64,000 nt of DNA, taken from Kuschelorhynchus macadamiae (Eukaryota > Arthropoda > Insecta > Coleoptera > Curculionidae). Under the pieces are notes generated by a model. It saw only the letters and a list, made by a program, of their open reading frames with translations. It was not told the origin of the DNA and searched no databases. The translations under genes and the position numbers were made by a program. The DNA lies in the NCBI GenBank assembly GCA_030620095.1, contig JAUTXW010004703.1, forward strand, positions 310,001 through 374,000, given 5' to 3'. Every line of letters begins with the position of its first letter. Position 1 is the first letter of the stretch. Shown piece by piece: positions 11,709-23,766 of this stretch.

Positions 11709-13955
11709 TTCTTCTTCTTCTTGTATTTAGTAGGCAGCTTTGCTTGTTTTTTCTTCGTCCCCTTTGCCTATTCTGGAGTTAGGTTATCACTCCATCGTTT
11801 TATAGAATGTCCTATGCTTCTATGACCCGATGGCGATTTGTCCCGTGCAACTGTAACCTAGCTTCTGTCCCAATAAATTTATATTTCCATATTGTGGTGT
11901 TTAGGCATGTCGCTATTCTTGTGACTTTATTAGCTTGATCTCTGATCTCGTTTTCAACGTCACCATATGCAGATGTTTGGAGGTTGTCATGCATTTGTTT
12001 TAGAGGCAGATATTATCACGTAATGGGATATAGCTGTTCGATTAAATAAATTTAGAAGTCCTTGCAAGTCGTCTTCGTTCTCTGCTATCAGTACTACGTC
12101 GTGAGCATAACACAATATTTGGATCTGCTTGTCCCCCATTTTGTAGCCCTTTAGTTTTCAAACTCTCTTGTTTATACCCTTGCGTACTGGTATTGGTTCA
12201 TTTAACACACCATTTAGTTTTGCTTGTACTTCGTTGTTCAGGTATATGTTTTCAATTGTTTTAATGAGGTTATGAGGAATGTATCTATCATATAGTAGGC
12301 GCAGAATGTCCGCCAATTGGACGCGATCAAATGCTTTCTCCAAATCTATGAAACATAAAAATGCTGGTTTGTTGTATTCCATTGATTTTTCAACTATTTT
12401 TCTTAAGATAAACACAGCGTCCGTACAAGATCGCCTAGATCAAAATCCCTGCTGTTCATCTAATAAATTGATTAGACTGTTAATTTTGTTTGTTATCACT
12501 TTGGCTGTCAGTTTCAGGGTAGTGCTAAGAAGGTTTATGCGTCTGTAATTTGCCGGCATTTTCTTGTCACCTTTTTTGAACATAAGAATAGTAATGCTAG
12601 TTCTCCATTCATTTGGGATTCTTTGTTGCACGAGTACTTCACGGATTAGGGAGGTCAGCTGATATTTGAGGTTTTGCCCACCATGCTTAAGAAGCTCATT
12701 TGTAATATCATCTAGGCCTGTGCTCTTCAACTTTTTGAGGCTAGCCTATGTCTGATGCATCTATTTGTATTATCTCGTTTGATGTTATATCTGGTGTTTT
12801 CATTTCTATATAGTTTAGTGAGATAGTCGACCCAATTTTCTTTACTTATCTGATGTGTTTCGACAAGTTCACAACAATTAACCTCTTTTCTTTGTGTTCT
12901 GATCGTTCGCCATATCTGTTTCTGAAGACCATAGAAATCATCTTCCATGTTCTTTGAAAATTCTTCCCGGTAACTGTATACGGCAAATCAATTTGCCTTA
13001 CTAGTGCTGTTGCTTCATTGCGTATTCTTGTGTACTGTTGATAAGATTCTGGAGTTCTTAGAGATCTAAACTTAAGGTTTGCATTTTTATTTAGTTTTTT
13101 TTTACCAATATTCGTAGTTCGAATAACGAGGGATTCATGTGCAGCTTCTTCGATGTTGCTTGAGTTTTCCCCAACTGAGATTAATATCTTCTCCATTGTT
13201 TGTCGGGTTTGCCTCGATTTTTTCTTCCAGTCTTTTTAGATATAGTTCCCTTATCGATGGGTCCCACAGAAGCTCGATTTTATAGGTTTCATGTTTTATT
13301 TAATTTTACCAACCAGTAGACTGTGATCGCTACCTACATTGGGTGCATTTGGAGTTCTAACATCTAGTATTTGTCGTGGATGAATGCATCTGTTGGTGAC
13401 GATGTAATCGATTGTTGATTGATGACCTCGAGAGTTAGCAAATGTGTATTTATATTGTTGTTTGTTGTCAAAAAAGGTATTATTATTGCTAATTTCGGTA
13501 AAAGAGCACAGGTTAATCATTAATTCTCCGTTTTCATTCAGGACATTCTGATTGAATCTCTGTTTGATGCCAGGAACAACCCCGTTGTCTATATGGGCAT
13601 TGAAGTCTCCAAGTATTATCATTTGTTGATCATTTGGTAACAGTTCAATTATGTCTTGGAGATGATTGTAGAAGTTTTCTCGCTCCTATTTTGGTTTGTT
13701 TTCCTCGGGAGCATATATCGACAGTACGTTTATTTTTTGACCATCTGTATTTATTCGAACAGCTATAATTCGAGGAGATGTGTAGTTGCATTCCTCTATG
13801 TTCTTTTGATATTTTGTGTGAATAGCCTTCTTTTGCTCTACAGTGTTTTTCTGCTCCGCTGTAAAATACGATATAGCCATCAAGTTGTTTCTGACCTTTA
13901 CCTTTAATTTTAGTTTCTTGTAGGGCACATATATCTTTCAATTCAGACCAGTTAA
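11709..13955 (-). pseudogene. RTE-like non-LTR retrotransposon, 5'-truncated and decayed
   Basis: Read on the minus strand there is an AP-type endonuclease (LQETKIKGKG, then ILGDFNAHIDN, then GSDHSLLVG; 13941-13296), a linker, and a reverse transcriptase (12730-12158) with IPNEWRTS, ANYRRINLLS, FIDLEKAFDRV and VRKGI. After VRKGI the usual QGDSLSP segment is missing. The next motif, near 12100, reads CYAHDVVLIA, so the catalytic YADD has become YAHD. The 3' end is a short tail of GAAGAAGAAG (11709-11721), and RTE elements typically end in such short tandem repeats. Many frameshifts break it. The 5' end of the endonuclease is lost. Confidence 0.8.
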
Positions 13956-13959
13956 TAAT

Positions 13960-14383
13960 AATGTAGATTTATATACATTAGTTTTTAGTCCAAGGTTTTT
14001 GTATTATATTTTTAGAATTAATTTTATGATACATTTCTTTTAAATTATTCTTTTATATTATATAAATTAAAATATTAAGTGTCGAATAAGTAGAAAATGG
14101 TAAAATATTGCTAGGAATCCAATATGATGGAACAAAATGACGCCCAATAAAAATGTTTGTAAAGAGACTTTTTAATTTTGTCTTACTAAATGACCATGTA
14201 CCGAAATAAATTGGGTAACCCTTTACTGTTTCTAATAAAATGAATTGGGTAAAGAAAATTTACCGATTTTTGCTACTATGGGTTTATCAAATGATTTCAA
14301 CAAATCCTGTTTCAGATTCAGATTCTGTGTTCAACATTTTTTTTTCAATTCTTCAAATAGATCTCGTACACCGAAACCCTGTA
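13960..14383. other. No gene seen
   Basis: AT-rich spacer before the hAT element. No coding sequence is apparent. Confidence 0.5.
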
Positions 14384-14869
14384 CAAATATGCAGTGGCGG
14401 CTCGTCAGGGTAGGCAAGGTAGGCGCTTGAATAATCGTGCCTAAATACTGCCCAAAAAATCTAATATCTCATATCAATTAAACAATATTTAACCGTTTAA
14501 CATCACAAAATATACAAAACTTTCGAAAAAACCCGTGCGTTTCCCTTAGAAATTCCTAACATTTAAATAAACATCGATTACATGCGAAACCTATGTACGT
14601 TTAGAGGCGATATATCCCAACCGCCTAAATGTAGATGTTCTCTACGGCAGCCAGCCAGCCCACGAAAACGCACATCGCCAACGACCAGCGACCGACATAC
14701 AGAGAAAATCACGCGAAATAAACTACTACAGTAGGCGAAACGATCGTCCGCCTTCGGCAAATATTTGACGTCTTCGCATTGGATTCCAATATTGTTCATC
14801 TGGCAGTGTTGCCAAATTCTCGAATTTTCACCTGAACTGCTTTACGTTTTTAGAAAATATGCATATGCA

Positions 14870-15354
14870 TAAGGCTACCAACTTTTTCATTTACGAATGC
14901 GGGACACAACAAATTTTAGTATGCGTTGTAGGCGCATTAACCATATTCTAAAATTCTTTATTTTCAGCATTAATTTTTTAATTAATTAAATTGATTATCC
15001 GAACATTCTGTTATATACTAAAGCAAAAAAATTAAAGAGATTAAACATAAATGTTAGGTTAGGTGAGGTTTTTTTAATAATAATAAAATGAAACATGTTT
15101 CTACACTTTGGTATTTTTTTTAATTAAGGCTTATTTATAACACATAATTTAGTTTAATCAAATCTTCTTAAAATGGTACTTCTCTGTATTATTAAACCGA
15201 TAAACATGGGAACTTAGAATATGATTTGTTGCAATTCGGGACTTGCGGGGCATAATTAGAGAATGCGGGACGATTTCTAACCTTATTTGTAACGCGGGAC
15301 CTTAAAATATAATTCGGGACTGTCCCGCAGAATGCGGGACGGTTGGCAGCCTTA
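14870..15354. mobile_element. Nested hAT-like MITE inside the hAT 5' region
   Basis: Ends are TAAGGCTACCAAC and GTTGGCAGCCTTA, flanked by the identical 8-bp sequence CATATGCA (14862-14869 and 15355-15362). The interior has several GCGGGAC phrases and no coding sequence. The 8-bp duplication points to hAT-type mobilisation. It inserted after the host hAT element, because it interrupts that element's 5' region. Confidence 0.85.
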
Positions 15355-16040
15355 CATATGCAAACATTGCAAACCATAAAAAAAAATAAAATAAGCAGTT
15401 TCAATGTTGTTAGGGTGGTTTTGAAAGGGTTTTTTAAACAAAATCTAGGTACATCTCAAGAAAAATAAAGAAATTCTTCTAAGGCTTGCGAAACCGTATT
15501 TACAAATTTTGCGTTTGGCAACGTTGGCCACCTGCTACTATTCTCATTAATCTCATTTATAATTCGTAAAAATCGTAAATAGTATGCATGATGCAATATT
15601 ATCGTTCGTTCGGATTTCCGGTCAAGTGATTTGAAATTTTTCAATTACATTCTGACCGCTCTCGTTTTCTGATATCGATCAATAAATAAAAACATTGGAC
15701 GGTGATACGTGTGTGTTTTTTTGACTATTATTTTACGACCGCGTCTAGTTTTGCTTAATTTGTGATTTTGGTTGTTTATCGGCATTGGCCAGAAGAAAAA
15801 CGAAGAAATCCTGATAAACGGATAAGTATTTTTGTTTTATTTGTTTCTAATAGACATATTTAGGTATTAAATATTTTGCTTTTAAGTGTAGTTTCGCTAG
15901 TTTTAGGGGTTGGACGGTTCATATTCGATGAATTTACCGTCGCGTCGACCGTAGGTTAAGTGCGTTTTTTCCGGTTTGTTCTATTTTATATAGGTACATT
16001 ACGTTGCTTTGTTTTTTTTTTAATGGATTTTTAAAAAGTC

Positions 16041-18243
16041 ATGGCGAATAACCCGGTGCATGATATTGTTTGCTCTTTGTGCGAGACACCATTTTCGCGT
16101 CTAAACGAAAACGATCGAAAAGATGTTATTTATTTTGGCCGCCCCACGCCACTTCTCAATATTTTAAAGCCTGATAAAAAACAGGGCCAAACTTTTTCAC
16201 GATCGTTTAAAGCTCAATGGTACGAAAGTCATCAGTGGATATGTGGTAGCTATTTTAAACAAAATTTGTTTTGTTGGCCATGTTTACTTTTGGCAAAAGG
16301 CAGAAACAATACTTGGGTGCGTCAGGGATTTTCTGATTTGAAAAATTTATCTGCGGCCATAAAAAAACACAAATCATCGAAAGAACATTTAAGCAGTTAT
16401 CTTAGTTTAAAGCGGTTAGAAAAAAACAGTAGCACTATACAGGATGCGCTACAATTACAATCTTCTTTGTCTCTTAAATTATATAATGAGGAGGTGAGAA
16501 AAAACAGACTACTAATGAGCTATTTGGTCGATGTTACGTGTCACCTAGCAAAGCAAGAATTATCTTTCAGAGGCCATAATGAAAAAAGCGATTCCGTTAG
16601 TGCGGGAAATTTTCGGGAAACTTTTAATCTGTTAATTAAACGTGATAACAAAATACAACAACATTTAAAAAAAATTGGAAATATTTTTTCTGGTTTATCA
16701 AAAACTATCCAGAATGATTTGATATCCTGTATTTCCGATTACCTTGCAGATACAATTCATAGGGAGATAAAAGAGTCGTTGTTTTTTGCAGTGCAAGCTG
16801 ACGATACTACGGATATTTCTGAGAAGTCCCAATGTGCGATTTCAATTCGGTACGTTCATAAATACGGTGAAATCAAAGAAAGTTTCTTGGGTTTTCATGA
16901 CGTTAGCGAAGACAGAACAGCGGACGCAATGTATGGATTAATTGTTACAGTCATAGGCAATTTCGATTATAAAACAAAATTAGTTGGGCAATGCTACGAT
17001 GGTGCTAGTGTGATGGCAGGTTCATTGAATGGTTTGCAAAAAAAAGTTAAAGATGATGCTCCTTTTGCTTTGTTTACGCATTGTAGTGCGCACAGATTGA
17101 ATTTGGTTTTACAAACTGGTTCAAAAAATATAAAAAATTGCCGAATTTTTTTCGCAAGTGCGTCCTCGATTCCCGGATTTTTTCATCAGTCTGCAAAACG
17201 GACATTTACTTTAGATTCGACGATAGGAAAGAGGATTTCTTCCAGTTCAGACACCAGGTGGGCTTCCCGTTCTAAAATCATTCAAATCTTGCACTCTGAA
17301 CGGGAAGGCCTAAAATTAGTTTTTTCTAAAATTATTGACGACCAATCATCATCGGCTGAGTCAATAAACGGGGCCAAGGGATATCTTAAATTTATGAACG
17401 ATTTAGAATTTTCGTTTCTTACCGCTGCGCGCTGTGTATAAACATATTTTTGACATAACTGAACCCCTTTTCAACATTCTACAGAAAAAATCATTGGACA
17501 TCACCTATTGTAAAAAGCAAATATTTATGGCAAGAGATCGTATCAAGTTATTGAGAAATGAGACAATGTTTAATACAATATTTGAACAAGCCCAAACAAG
17601 GATTTTTAATAATAGGGAGTCAGGGCAATTGTCAAAAAGAATTAAGTTATCGGACACCATTAAAGGCGATGAGCAAAGTTCTTTACGCATTTTATTTTAT
17701 GAGATAATTGACAATATTGTGACTCAAATAGAAGTTAGGTTTGCAGATATGTCTCAGTTATTATATTTTTCTTTAGCGGATTCCTCAAAATTCGAAGAAT
17801 ATAGCAAAAATTTTCCGCTTGAATTTGTGACGAATGTGACCAACTTTTATAAAAATTTCTTTGACAAACAAAAATTAATTAATGAGCTTAGTGTAATATA
17901 TCTCGATGAACAATTTGCATTGCTGAGCGTCGAGGCAATTTTAAAACATTTCGTAAAAAATGATCTTCAAGAAATATTTCCTGAAAGTTACAAACTTTTT
18001 GCGTTAATTGCTACCATACCTATTACAAGTACCTCAGTGGAAAGACATATCTCTTGTTTAAAGCGAATAAAAACGTATTCTCGCAATACAATAAAAAATG
18101 AACGTTTATCGTCACTTGCGCTAATTTCAATAGAAAAAGAGTTGTTCTGCTCCTTACAGAAGGCTGATAACTTTACGGATGTCATAATAAGTAAATTCGC
18201 CCTTTTAAAAGATAGGCGGATAAATTTAATTTATAAAACTTAG
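16041..18243 (+). pseudogene. ZMYM1-like hAT transposase, one frameshift
   Basis: Two overlapping frames (16041-17441 and 17434-18243) make a protein of about 735 residues. Residues 60-120 form a TTF/BED-like zinc finger (WICGSYFKQNLFCWPCLL, then paired HKSSKEH). Residues 150-350 are DUF4371/RNase H-like, with ADDTTDIS (254-260), CYDGASVMAG (Asp 320) and HCSAHRLN (Cys 348, His 351). The second frame carries the hAT C-terminal dimerisation region with TSTSVERHISCLKR, where the third catalytic acid of hAT transposases is expected. The start ATG at 16041 is the first after a long noncoding leader. The frames break between 17419 and 17433, where the sequence is not homopolymeric. All recognisable catalytic motifs are intact, so this could be one mutation, or one assembly error, from a working gene. 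Confidence 0.85.
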
Positions 18244-18344
18244 TTGTCAGCTAAGTGTGTTTTCTTATAACGTCATTATTCTTGAAATTATTGTGGTTGT
18301 CGCCTACCCTAGCCTAAACACCACGAGCCGCCACTGCAAATATG

Positions 18345-19188
18345 ACATTAGTTTTATAAGGCAACATACCTACTTCTCGCTTGGGAATTTGTTTAAGTAC
18401 TGGCTTTTTGTATTAGACTCCCGGAACAACACTTTTACACAATGCTCGTAAGTTAGAGCTAAACCACTTGAAATGAGAACGAACATTATGTTCTTCTCAT
18501 GGAGCTACCGAGGGCGCTTTTAGGTTATTAAACGATCTCTTTTAATTCCTATAAGGGGCCTAGAACAATATACTTAAACAAAACGTGCAGAGAACATACT
18601 TTTCTGTATATTGTAGTCTGTGAGAAGCTATATAAATCGTTAAGATTCTGCCAAAATGTAAAATTTATTACAAGTGCCAGCTGAAAACGGCCTAAATTAT
18701 GTTGGTGAAATTTGTTGGAGTTATAAGTCTTTATATGGCTGCCCCGCAAAACATGTTCTATTTTCCCTCGTGGACCTGTATCAGTCCAGATGCCAGTAAT
18801 GAGTCACATTATAAAGAATTTTTTGGCTTTTTCGCAAATCATCAAAAATACCTATCATTGGGAAAAATAAATTATCATTTATTTGATACATGAATTGTTA
18901 TCTTTTGTGCTTAATTTGGTATATAATCATTTTTGGTGTATTATACAAAAATCTTGTTCATTACTATGGCCGCAAATAAAGGCTACCTGGACCTTCCCTA
19001 ATTATGAATATTTCGTTTTTATTCCAACATTTTACCAGTTTCTGCGTATGCCACACTTGATTTTGTATAATTTAAAATAAATTAAATATTAAATAAGTTT
19101 TTGCATTGACACATACCGCGATTTTGTTACGTTATGTTGAATTCGTACTTCTTTATCCTTATATCATATTTAATTTTTCTCCAAAATG
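18345..19188. other. No gene seen
   Basis: Spacer between the hAT element and the next transposon. Short frames here show no motif I recognise. Confidence 0.5.
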
Positions 19189-19190
19189 TA

Positions 19191-21105
19191 CCGGGTGACT
19201 TCGTATAAACTGGCAACCCCCGTAACTTTTTTATTTTTTTTTGTCGTACAAAAAAAAATAAAAATACTGATAACTTTTCATATATACGAGGAACGACAAA
19301 AAGTACAATTTTTTTTAATGGAATGCCATTAAATGTAATTGTAAATTTTTGCCTAAAATGAAAGATTTTTTTTTCTGATTCCAAATATATAATACAAGTT
19401 GACATTTGGTTTAGCTGTTTTCGAGTTATTTAAGTTTAGAAATCAATTTTCATTATAGACTGTAAAATTACTGGCTATAAAATATCAGCTTTTTGAGCAG
19501 CAATTACTGCATACCTAGGCGTTATAATAAAACAGCGAAGTAAAAATTGAATATAAACAACAATTTATTAACAATATATTTTACTGCAAAATCACAGATG
19601 AACCAAATAACACAAAACAAATTAATCAGAATGAATATTTCGCCCCTGATTATCTACACATTCGTGATAAACGTTTCGCAAGTGCTCAACTGCGTTCTCT
19701 ATAAAATGACCATTTCTATCATTTAAATGTCTCATTTCCCGTGTTATAAAATATTTTATATCTTCAACGTTGTCCAGATCACGTTTATATATTTTGTTTT
19801 TATTATACCTTTACAAAAAATTATCCATGGGAGTTAGATCTGGACTATTTGAAGGACACGAAATAATTCCATTTCTTCCAATCCACTCGTTGTAATTCTC
19901 ATCCAAAAAAGTCTTCACGTCATGTGCCACATGTTGAAAAATTATGTTTATAATATGTTTTCTAGCATTTCCTGTAGATGAGTTTCCAGAAATTCTTGAT
20001 ATATTGGTCCAGTTAATGTTCCTTCGAAAAAAAAATATTCTTCAGCAGGCCGCACAACACATTAACTGTTCTCCTACCTTGAAATTGAACTTCCCTTGTG
20101 AATTGGGGATTTTTTTGTGCCCAGTGACGAAAATTTTGTCGATTTGGTAATCCACTAGTTGAAAAGCTTGACTCATCGGTCCATAATATATTTTAAAAAA
20201 AGTTTCTTTCGTTATTTATTCTATTTAACATAAAGTTGCAGAAATTGAGTCGTTGATTCCTATGCCTTTGAGTTAATTTTTGAACAGTATGATATTTATA
20301 GGGCCTTAATCCATATTTTCTTTAAAACCTTCCTAATATATTCACGTGAGGTTTTTTTTACTCCGTAACGGGCTCGCATTTCCTTGGAAGTAGTTCGCAG
20401 TGACTGACTTGGATTTTCTACGTGATGCAAAGCAATATTTAAATCGTGATTTTCCGTATTGTTGTTTAGTTCCCTCTCCTTTCTTTGCAAATCTAACGTT
20501 GTTCTAAATTTGGTGCAAATATTCTGGATTGTCGATCTTAAGGGAATCGGACCATCGGGATGATTTGCCATGTAAGCACGTCGCGTTGCAGAAGCATTAT
20601 AATTATTTTCAGCATACAAACAAACAATTTCTCGTTTTTCTGCCACAGAATAAACCATTAAAAAAAATATATCAAAAAGAATTGATTTAGTTCTATTAAC
20701 AGTGATTTAAATGTCAAAGTCATTTCAGAAACATTTGTTAATATTGTTTATTTCCATAGCCAACTGCTCAAAAAGCTGTTATTTTATAGCCAGTAATTTT
20801 ATAGTCTACAATGAAAATTGATTTTTAAATTTAAATAACTTGAAAACGGCTAAACGAAATGTCAACTTGTATTATATATTTGGAATCAGAAAAAAAAGAT
20901 CTTTCATTTTAGGCAAAAATTTACAGGGCATTCCGTTAAAGAAAATTGTACTTTTTGTCGTTCCTCGTATATATGAAAAGTTACTGGGAATTACAATGCA
21001 GATTTATAACGTAAAAAAAATCCTCTGTATGTCAGTATTTTTATTTTTTTTGTACGACAAAAAATAAAAAAGTACGGGGGGTGCCAGTTTATACGTAGTC
21101 ACCGC
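19191..21105 (-). mobile_element. Tc1/mariner-like element with long TIRs, decayed
   Basis: The left end reads TA-CCGGGTGACTTCGTATAAAC and the right end GTTTATACGTAGTCACCGC-TA, with the right tip altered. The inverted repeats run about 310-340 bp (19191-19500 and 20764-21105) and end inside at CTGCTCAAAAAGCTG. Both contain a phrase for a TTGTCGTACAAAAAAAAT region. The transposase between them (19640-20658) is heavily decayed. Confidence 0.75.
19640..20658 (-). pseudogene. Decayed Tc1/mariner-like transposase
   Basis: The N-terminal 120 residues (20658-20296) are a DUF4817 helix-turn-helix starting MVYSVAEKREIVCLY and then a basic region. Further along the minus strand, other frames give WTDESSFSTSGLPNRQNFRH (first Asp) and SPNSPDLTPMD-like sequence (third Asp). 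The expected QQDGAP block that carries the second Asp is deleted, leaving FQHVAHDV. It is inactive. Confidence 0.7.
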
Positions 21106-21119
21106 TATCTTGAATTTGT

Positions 21120-22240
21120 TGACGTGAATTTGAAATAAATTGGATAATTAGTTTTCTTAGTAATAATTTTTTTAACGTTTCACTAGGCCGCCATCTTGTT
21201 CCGGCATATTGGATTTTTACCAAAATATTACCAAGTTATCCCTATATGAGCTTTAATTTTTGACTAAAGTCAATCTGATCAGTAGTTTTGAAGCTCCGCT
21301 ACGAACTGACAGACAGACAGGCTAAGCGACAGATGGACCGACGGAATTGATAAAACATATTTTTTGGTATCTAGGGACGCTAAAACGCGAAAATGTAAAA
21401 TTTTATTTGGCCGCCATTTTGTTCCGCCATCTTGTATCTTGTATATGTATAATTGAATAATTAGTTTTTAAGTAATAATTTTCTTAACGTTTCATTGGGC
21501 GGCCATCTTGTTCCTCCATATTTGATTTTAGCCAAAATATTACCAAGTTATCCCCATATGAGCTTTAATTTTTGACTAAAATTTGTAGTCAATCTCTGAT
21601 GAGTTGTTTTTAAGCTATACCGCGAACTGACAGACAGACGGACCGACGGACTTGATAAAACATATTTTTTGGCATCTAAGCAAAATTTATTTAGCCGCCA
21701 TTTTGTTCCGCCATGTAGTATTAATACCACAGTTTTACATCTCTACTACTATTATTAGTTATGACACAAATTGAAATCAGTCCATTAAGTAGTTTTTTCA
21801 GGCTGAATGTTTAAATATTTTATTAAACCGCCATTCTGGTCCGCCATCTTGGATTCGTACCAAAATTTTACCAGTTAATTCCTACATAATACTTGATTTT
21901 TGTGCAAAATTTGAGATACATTGGATAAGCACTTTCTTAGTAATATTTTTTTTAGCATTTCTCTAGGCCGCCATTTTGTTTTGCCTTATTGGATTTTTAC
22001 CAGGTCATCCCCATATAACCCTTAATTGTTGACCAAAATTTTAAGTCAATCGGATAAGTAGTTTTTAGCTACGCCGCGAACAGACAGACCGACAGACAGA
22101 CCGACGGAATCGGGAAAACATGTTTTTCGTCCTCTAGGGACCCGGAAACATAAAGATCTGAGAAAATCTCGGAGGGTGATTTTTTCACGATTACAATACT
22201 TCCCCTTTATAAGGGAAGTAAAAATACAATGTTATATGGA
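21120..22240. repeat. Noncoding dispersed repeat with GACAGACAG motifs, copy B
   Basis: At least four tandem-like passes of a theme: GCCGCCATTTTGTTCCGCC, TTTTACCAAAATATTACC, AAGTTATCCCCATATGAGC, GACAGACAGACGGACCGAC and TTTTTTGGCATCTAGGGACG. The last pass ends GGAGGGTGATTTTTTCACG. Copies A (6520-7800) and C (33985-34163) share these phrases. It is noncoding and the family is not recognised. Confidence 0.65.
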
Positions 22241-22599
22241 GGCTTCCAATTTGGCTTCCAATTTGGTGATTGCTTATTTCTTTGAAAGTATTTTTAGGGT
22301 GTCTCAAAGGAGACAACGAAACAAAATAATTTTTGGCTGAATAAAATCAAATTTAGTAACTTATGGCGCTTTTTCCAAATTTTGACCTCAATCTTATAAT
22401 AAAGTAAACCAAGAAACCGTCGAAGTGATTATTTTAGAAAGCGCTGGTTTCGCAAACGGTTGGAGAAACTATTGGTGTATTCAAATCTAGAGTAACCAAA
22501 ATATTAAAAAACCCACAAATCATATAAATTTTACTTAGTCCAAACATTTCTAAACCGTGGAAATGCGGAGCGATGAATACATATCTGCAATGTAGATCG

Positions 22600-22810
22600 A
22601 TATTTGGCAATCAGTGATATTTGGTCTGATAAACCCATAAGGCCTCCAAGCTCTCCAGATTTATCAGTACTGGACTTTTTTTGGGAATATCTAGAAAATA
22701 GAGTTGCTATCCAAGTAGTCGTTACAAATTTACAAACATGACCCTGTATTATTTTAAATGCCTTAACAGAATTAGAGAAATTTGCGAGTCACCTAAGTAA
22801 TTTTTAAATT
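22600..22810 (+). pseudogene. C-terminal scrap of Tc1/mariner-like transposase
   Basis: One frame reads SSPDLSVLDFFWEYLENRV, then after a short gap NLQT-stop and ILNALTEL. This is the third-acid block (SPDLxxLD) and the helical tail of DD41D-type transposases. Nothing upstream of the SPDL block is convincing. No matching inverted repeats were seen close by. Confidence 0.6.
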
Positions 22811-23766
22811 ATACTGGTTTAGTGTAAGTTTAATGAACTAATACAAAAAATATATTGAAAAGTTATTGTATAAGAACTTTTTAAATTAGCTACCACAGAC
22901 ATCAAATTTCATACATCGATGACCTAGAGGCAATCCTAGTGTGCATATCTGTCAAAATGTCTGAATGTGTAAAAACATTTTTTAATATTTTAAAAATATT
23001 AATTTTATGAATAAGCTTTTAGCCCTGAAAAATTGATAACATTTAATGCATCAATTTTACCCTCCTTAGGACTAATTCCAATAACTAGTATTTTGAAAAG
23101 CACATACCTATTTCAGAAATTTTTGTCGCAGTTGGTCTTACAGAGGCTATAGTTTAGATATTCAGCTTCAAGTGTAAAATATTGATCTATTAAACTATGG
23201 ACATTATCACACCCATATCTGAGTCTGACATCTGACAAGATAGTTTTGATCTACATTTGTTACAGAAAAGGACAGCAATGCGTCTGTAAGAGAGTTTTTG
23301 GTAGCCACACCTGTTTCTATACAGTATTATGGAAAGATCAGATCCAATATATTGTGTTTGAAGAAATTTTATGATGCAACTTACAAAATCTGAACCCTTC
23401 AGTCTCCCTTCGCATTCGCGCCACAAAACATGTGTCAACTGGTGTGTGGCGAGACTTAAAATTGTAAAGTAATGTATGAAAATCTGTAGACGACGGGAGG
23501 GTATTTTTTTACTACTTCTGAATACTTTTATTTTTATTTCCAACAAAATCTATTAGTCAAAGTTAAATTTATATCAACCTTAGAGGATAGGTGGGGGTAG
23601 CAATATATACAAGGTATCCCAGCTATCACGCTCACTACCCTTTTTTCTTCATTTGTCGTGTTAAAAAAAAACCGTTAAACAATATTATTCATGATTTCAT
23701 ACAAAGAATCTGCTTCGCAAAACGGTTTGATGAAAATCTGAAGCACTACTTAACTTAACTATGCGC
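22811..23766. other. No gene seen
   Basis: AT-rich. A 118-residue minus-strand frame at 23190-23546 has no motif I can name and may be chance. Confidence 0.4.

Larger units (their letters stand above)
14392..18336 (+). mobile_element. ZMYM1-type hAT element, near-complete
   Basis: Starts CAGTGGCGGCTCGTC and ends CACGAGCCGCCACTG, with about 15 bp of perfect end complementarity followed by a looser GGTAGGCG match. The 8-bp duplication CAAATATG is identical on both sides (14384-14391 and 18337-18344), which suggests a fairly recent insertion. The first 1.65 kb is noncoding and holds a nested MITE (14870-15354). The transposase follows at 16041-18243 and appears to need only one frameshift repaired. 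Confidence 0.92.

Noticed and set aside
17419..17441. Programmed ribosomal frameshift in the hAT transposase
   Set aside because: No slippery heptamer or downstream pseudoknot is evident, and hAT genes are not known to use one; a mutation or read error is simpler.
23190..23546. 118-residue minus-strand frame with several Cys
   Set aside because: No recognisable domain, no repeat copy and no flanking ends; probably chance.
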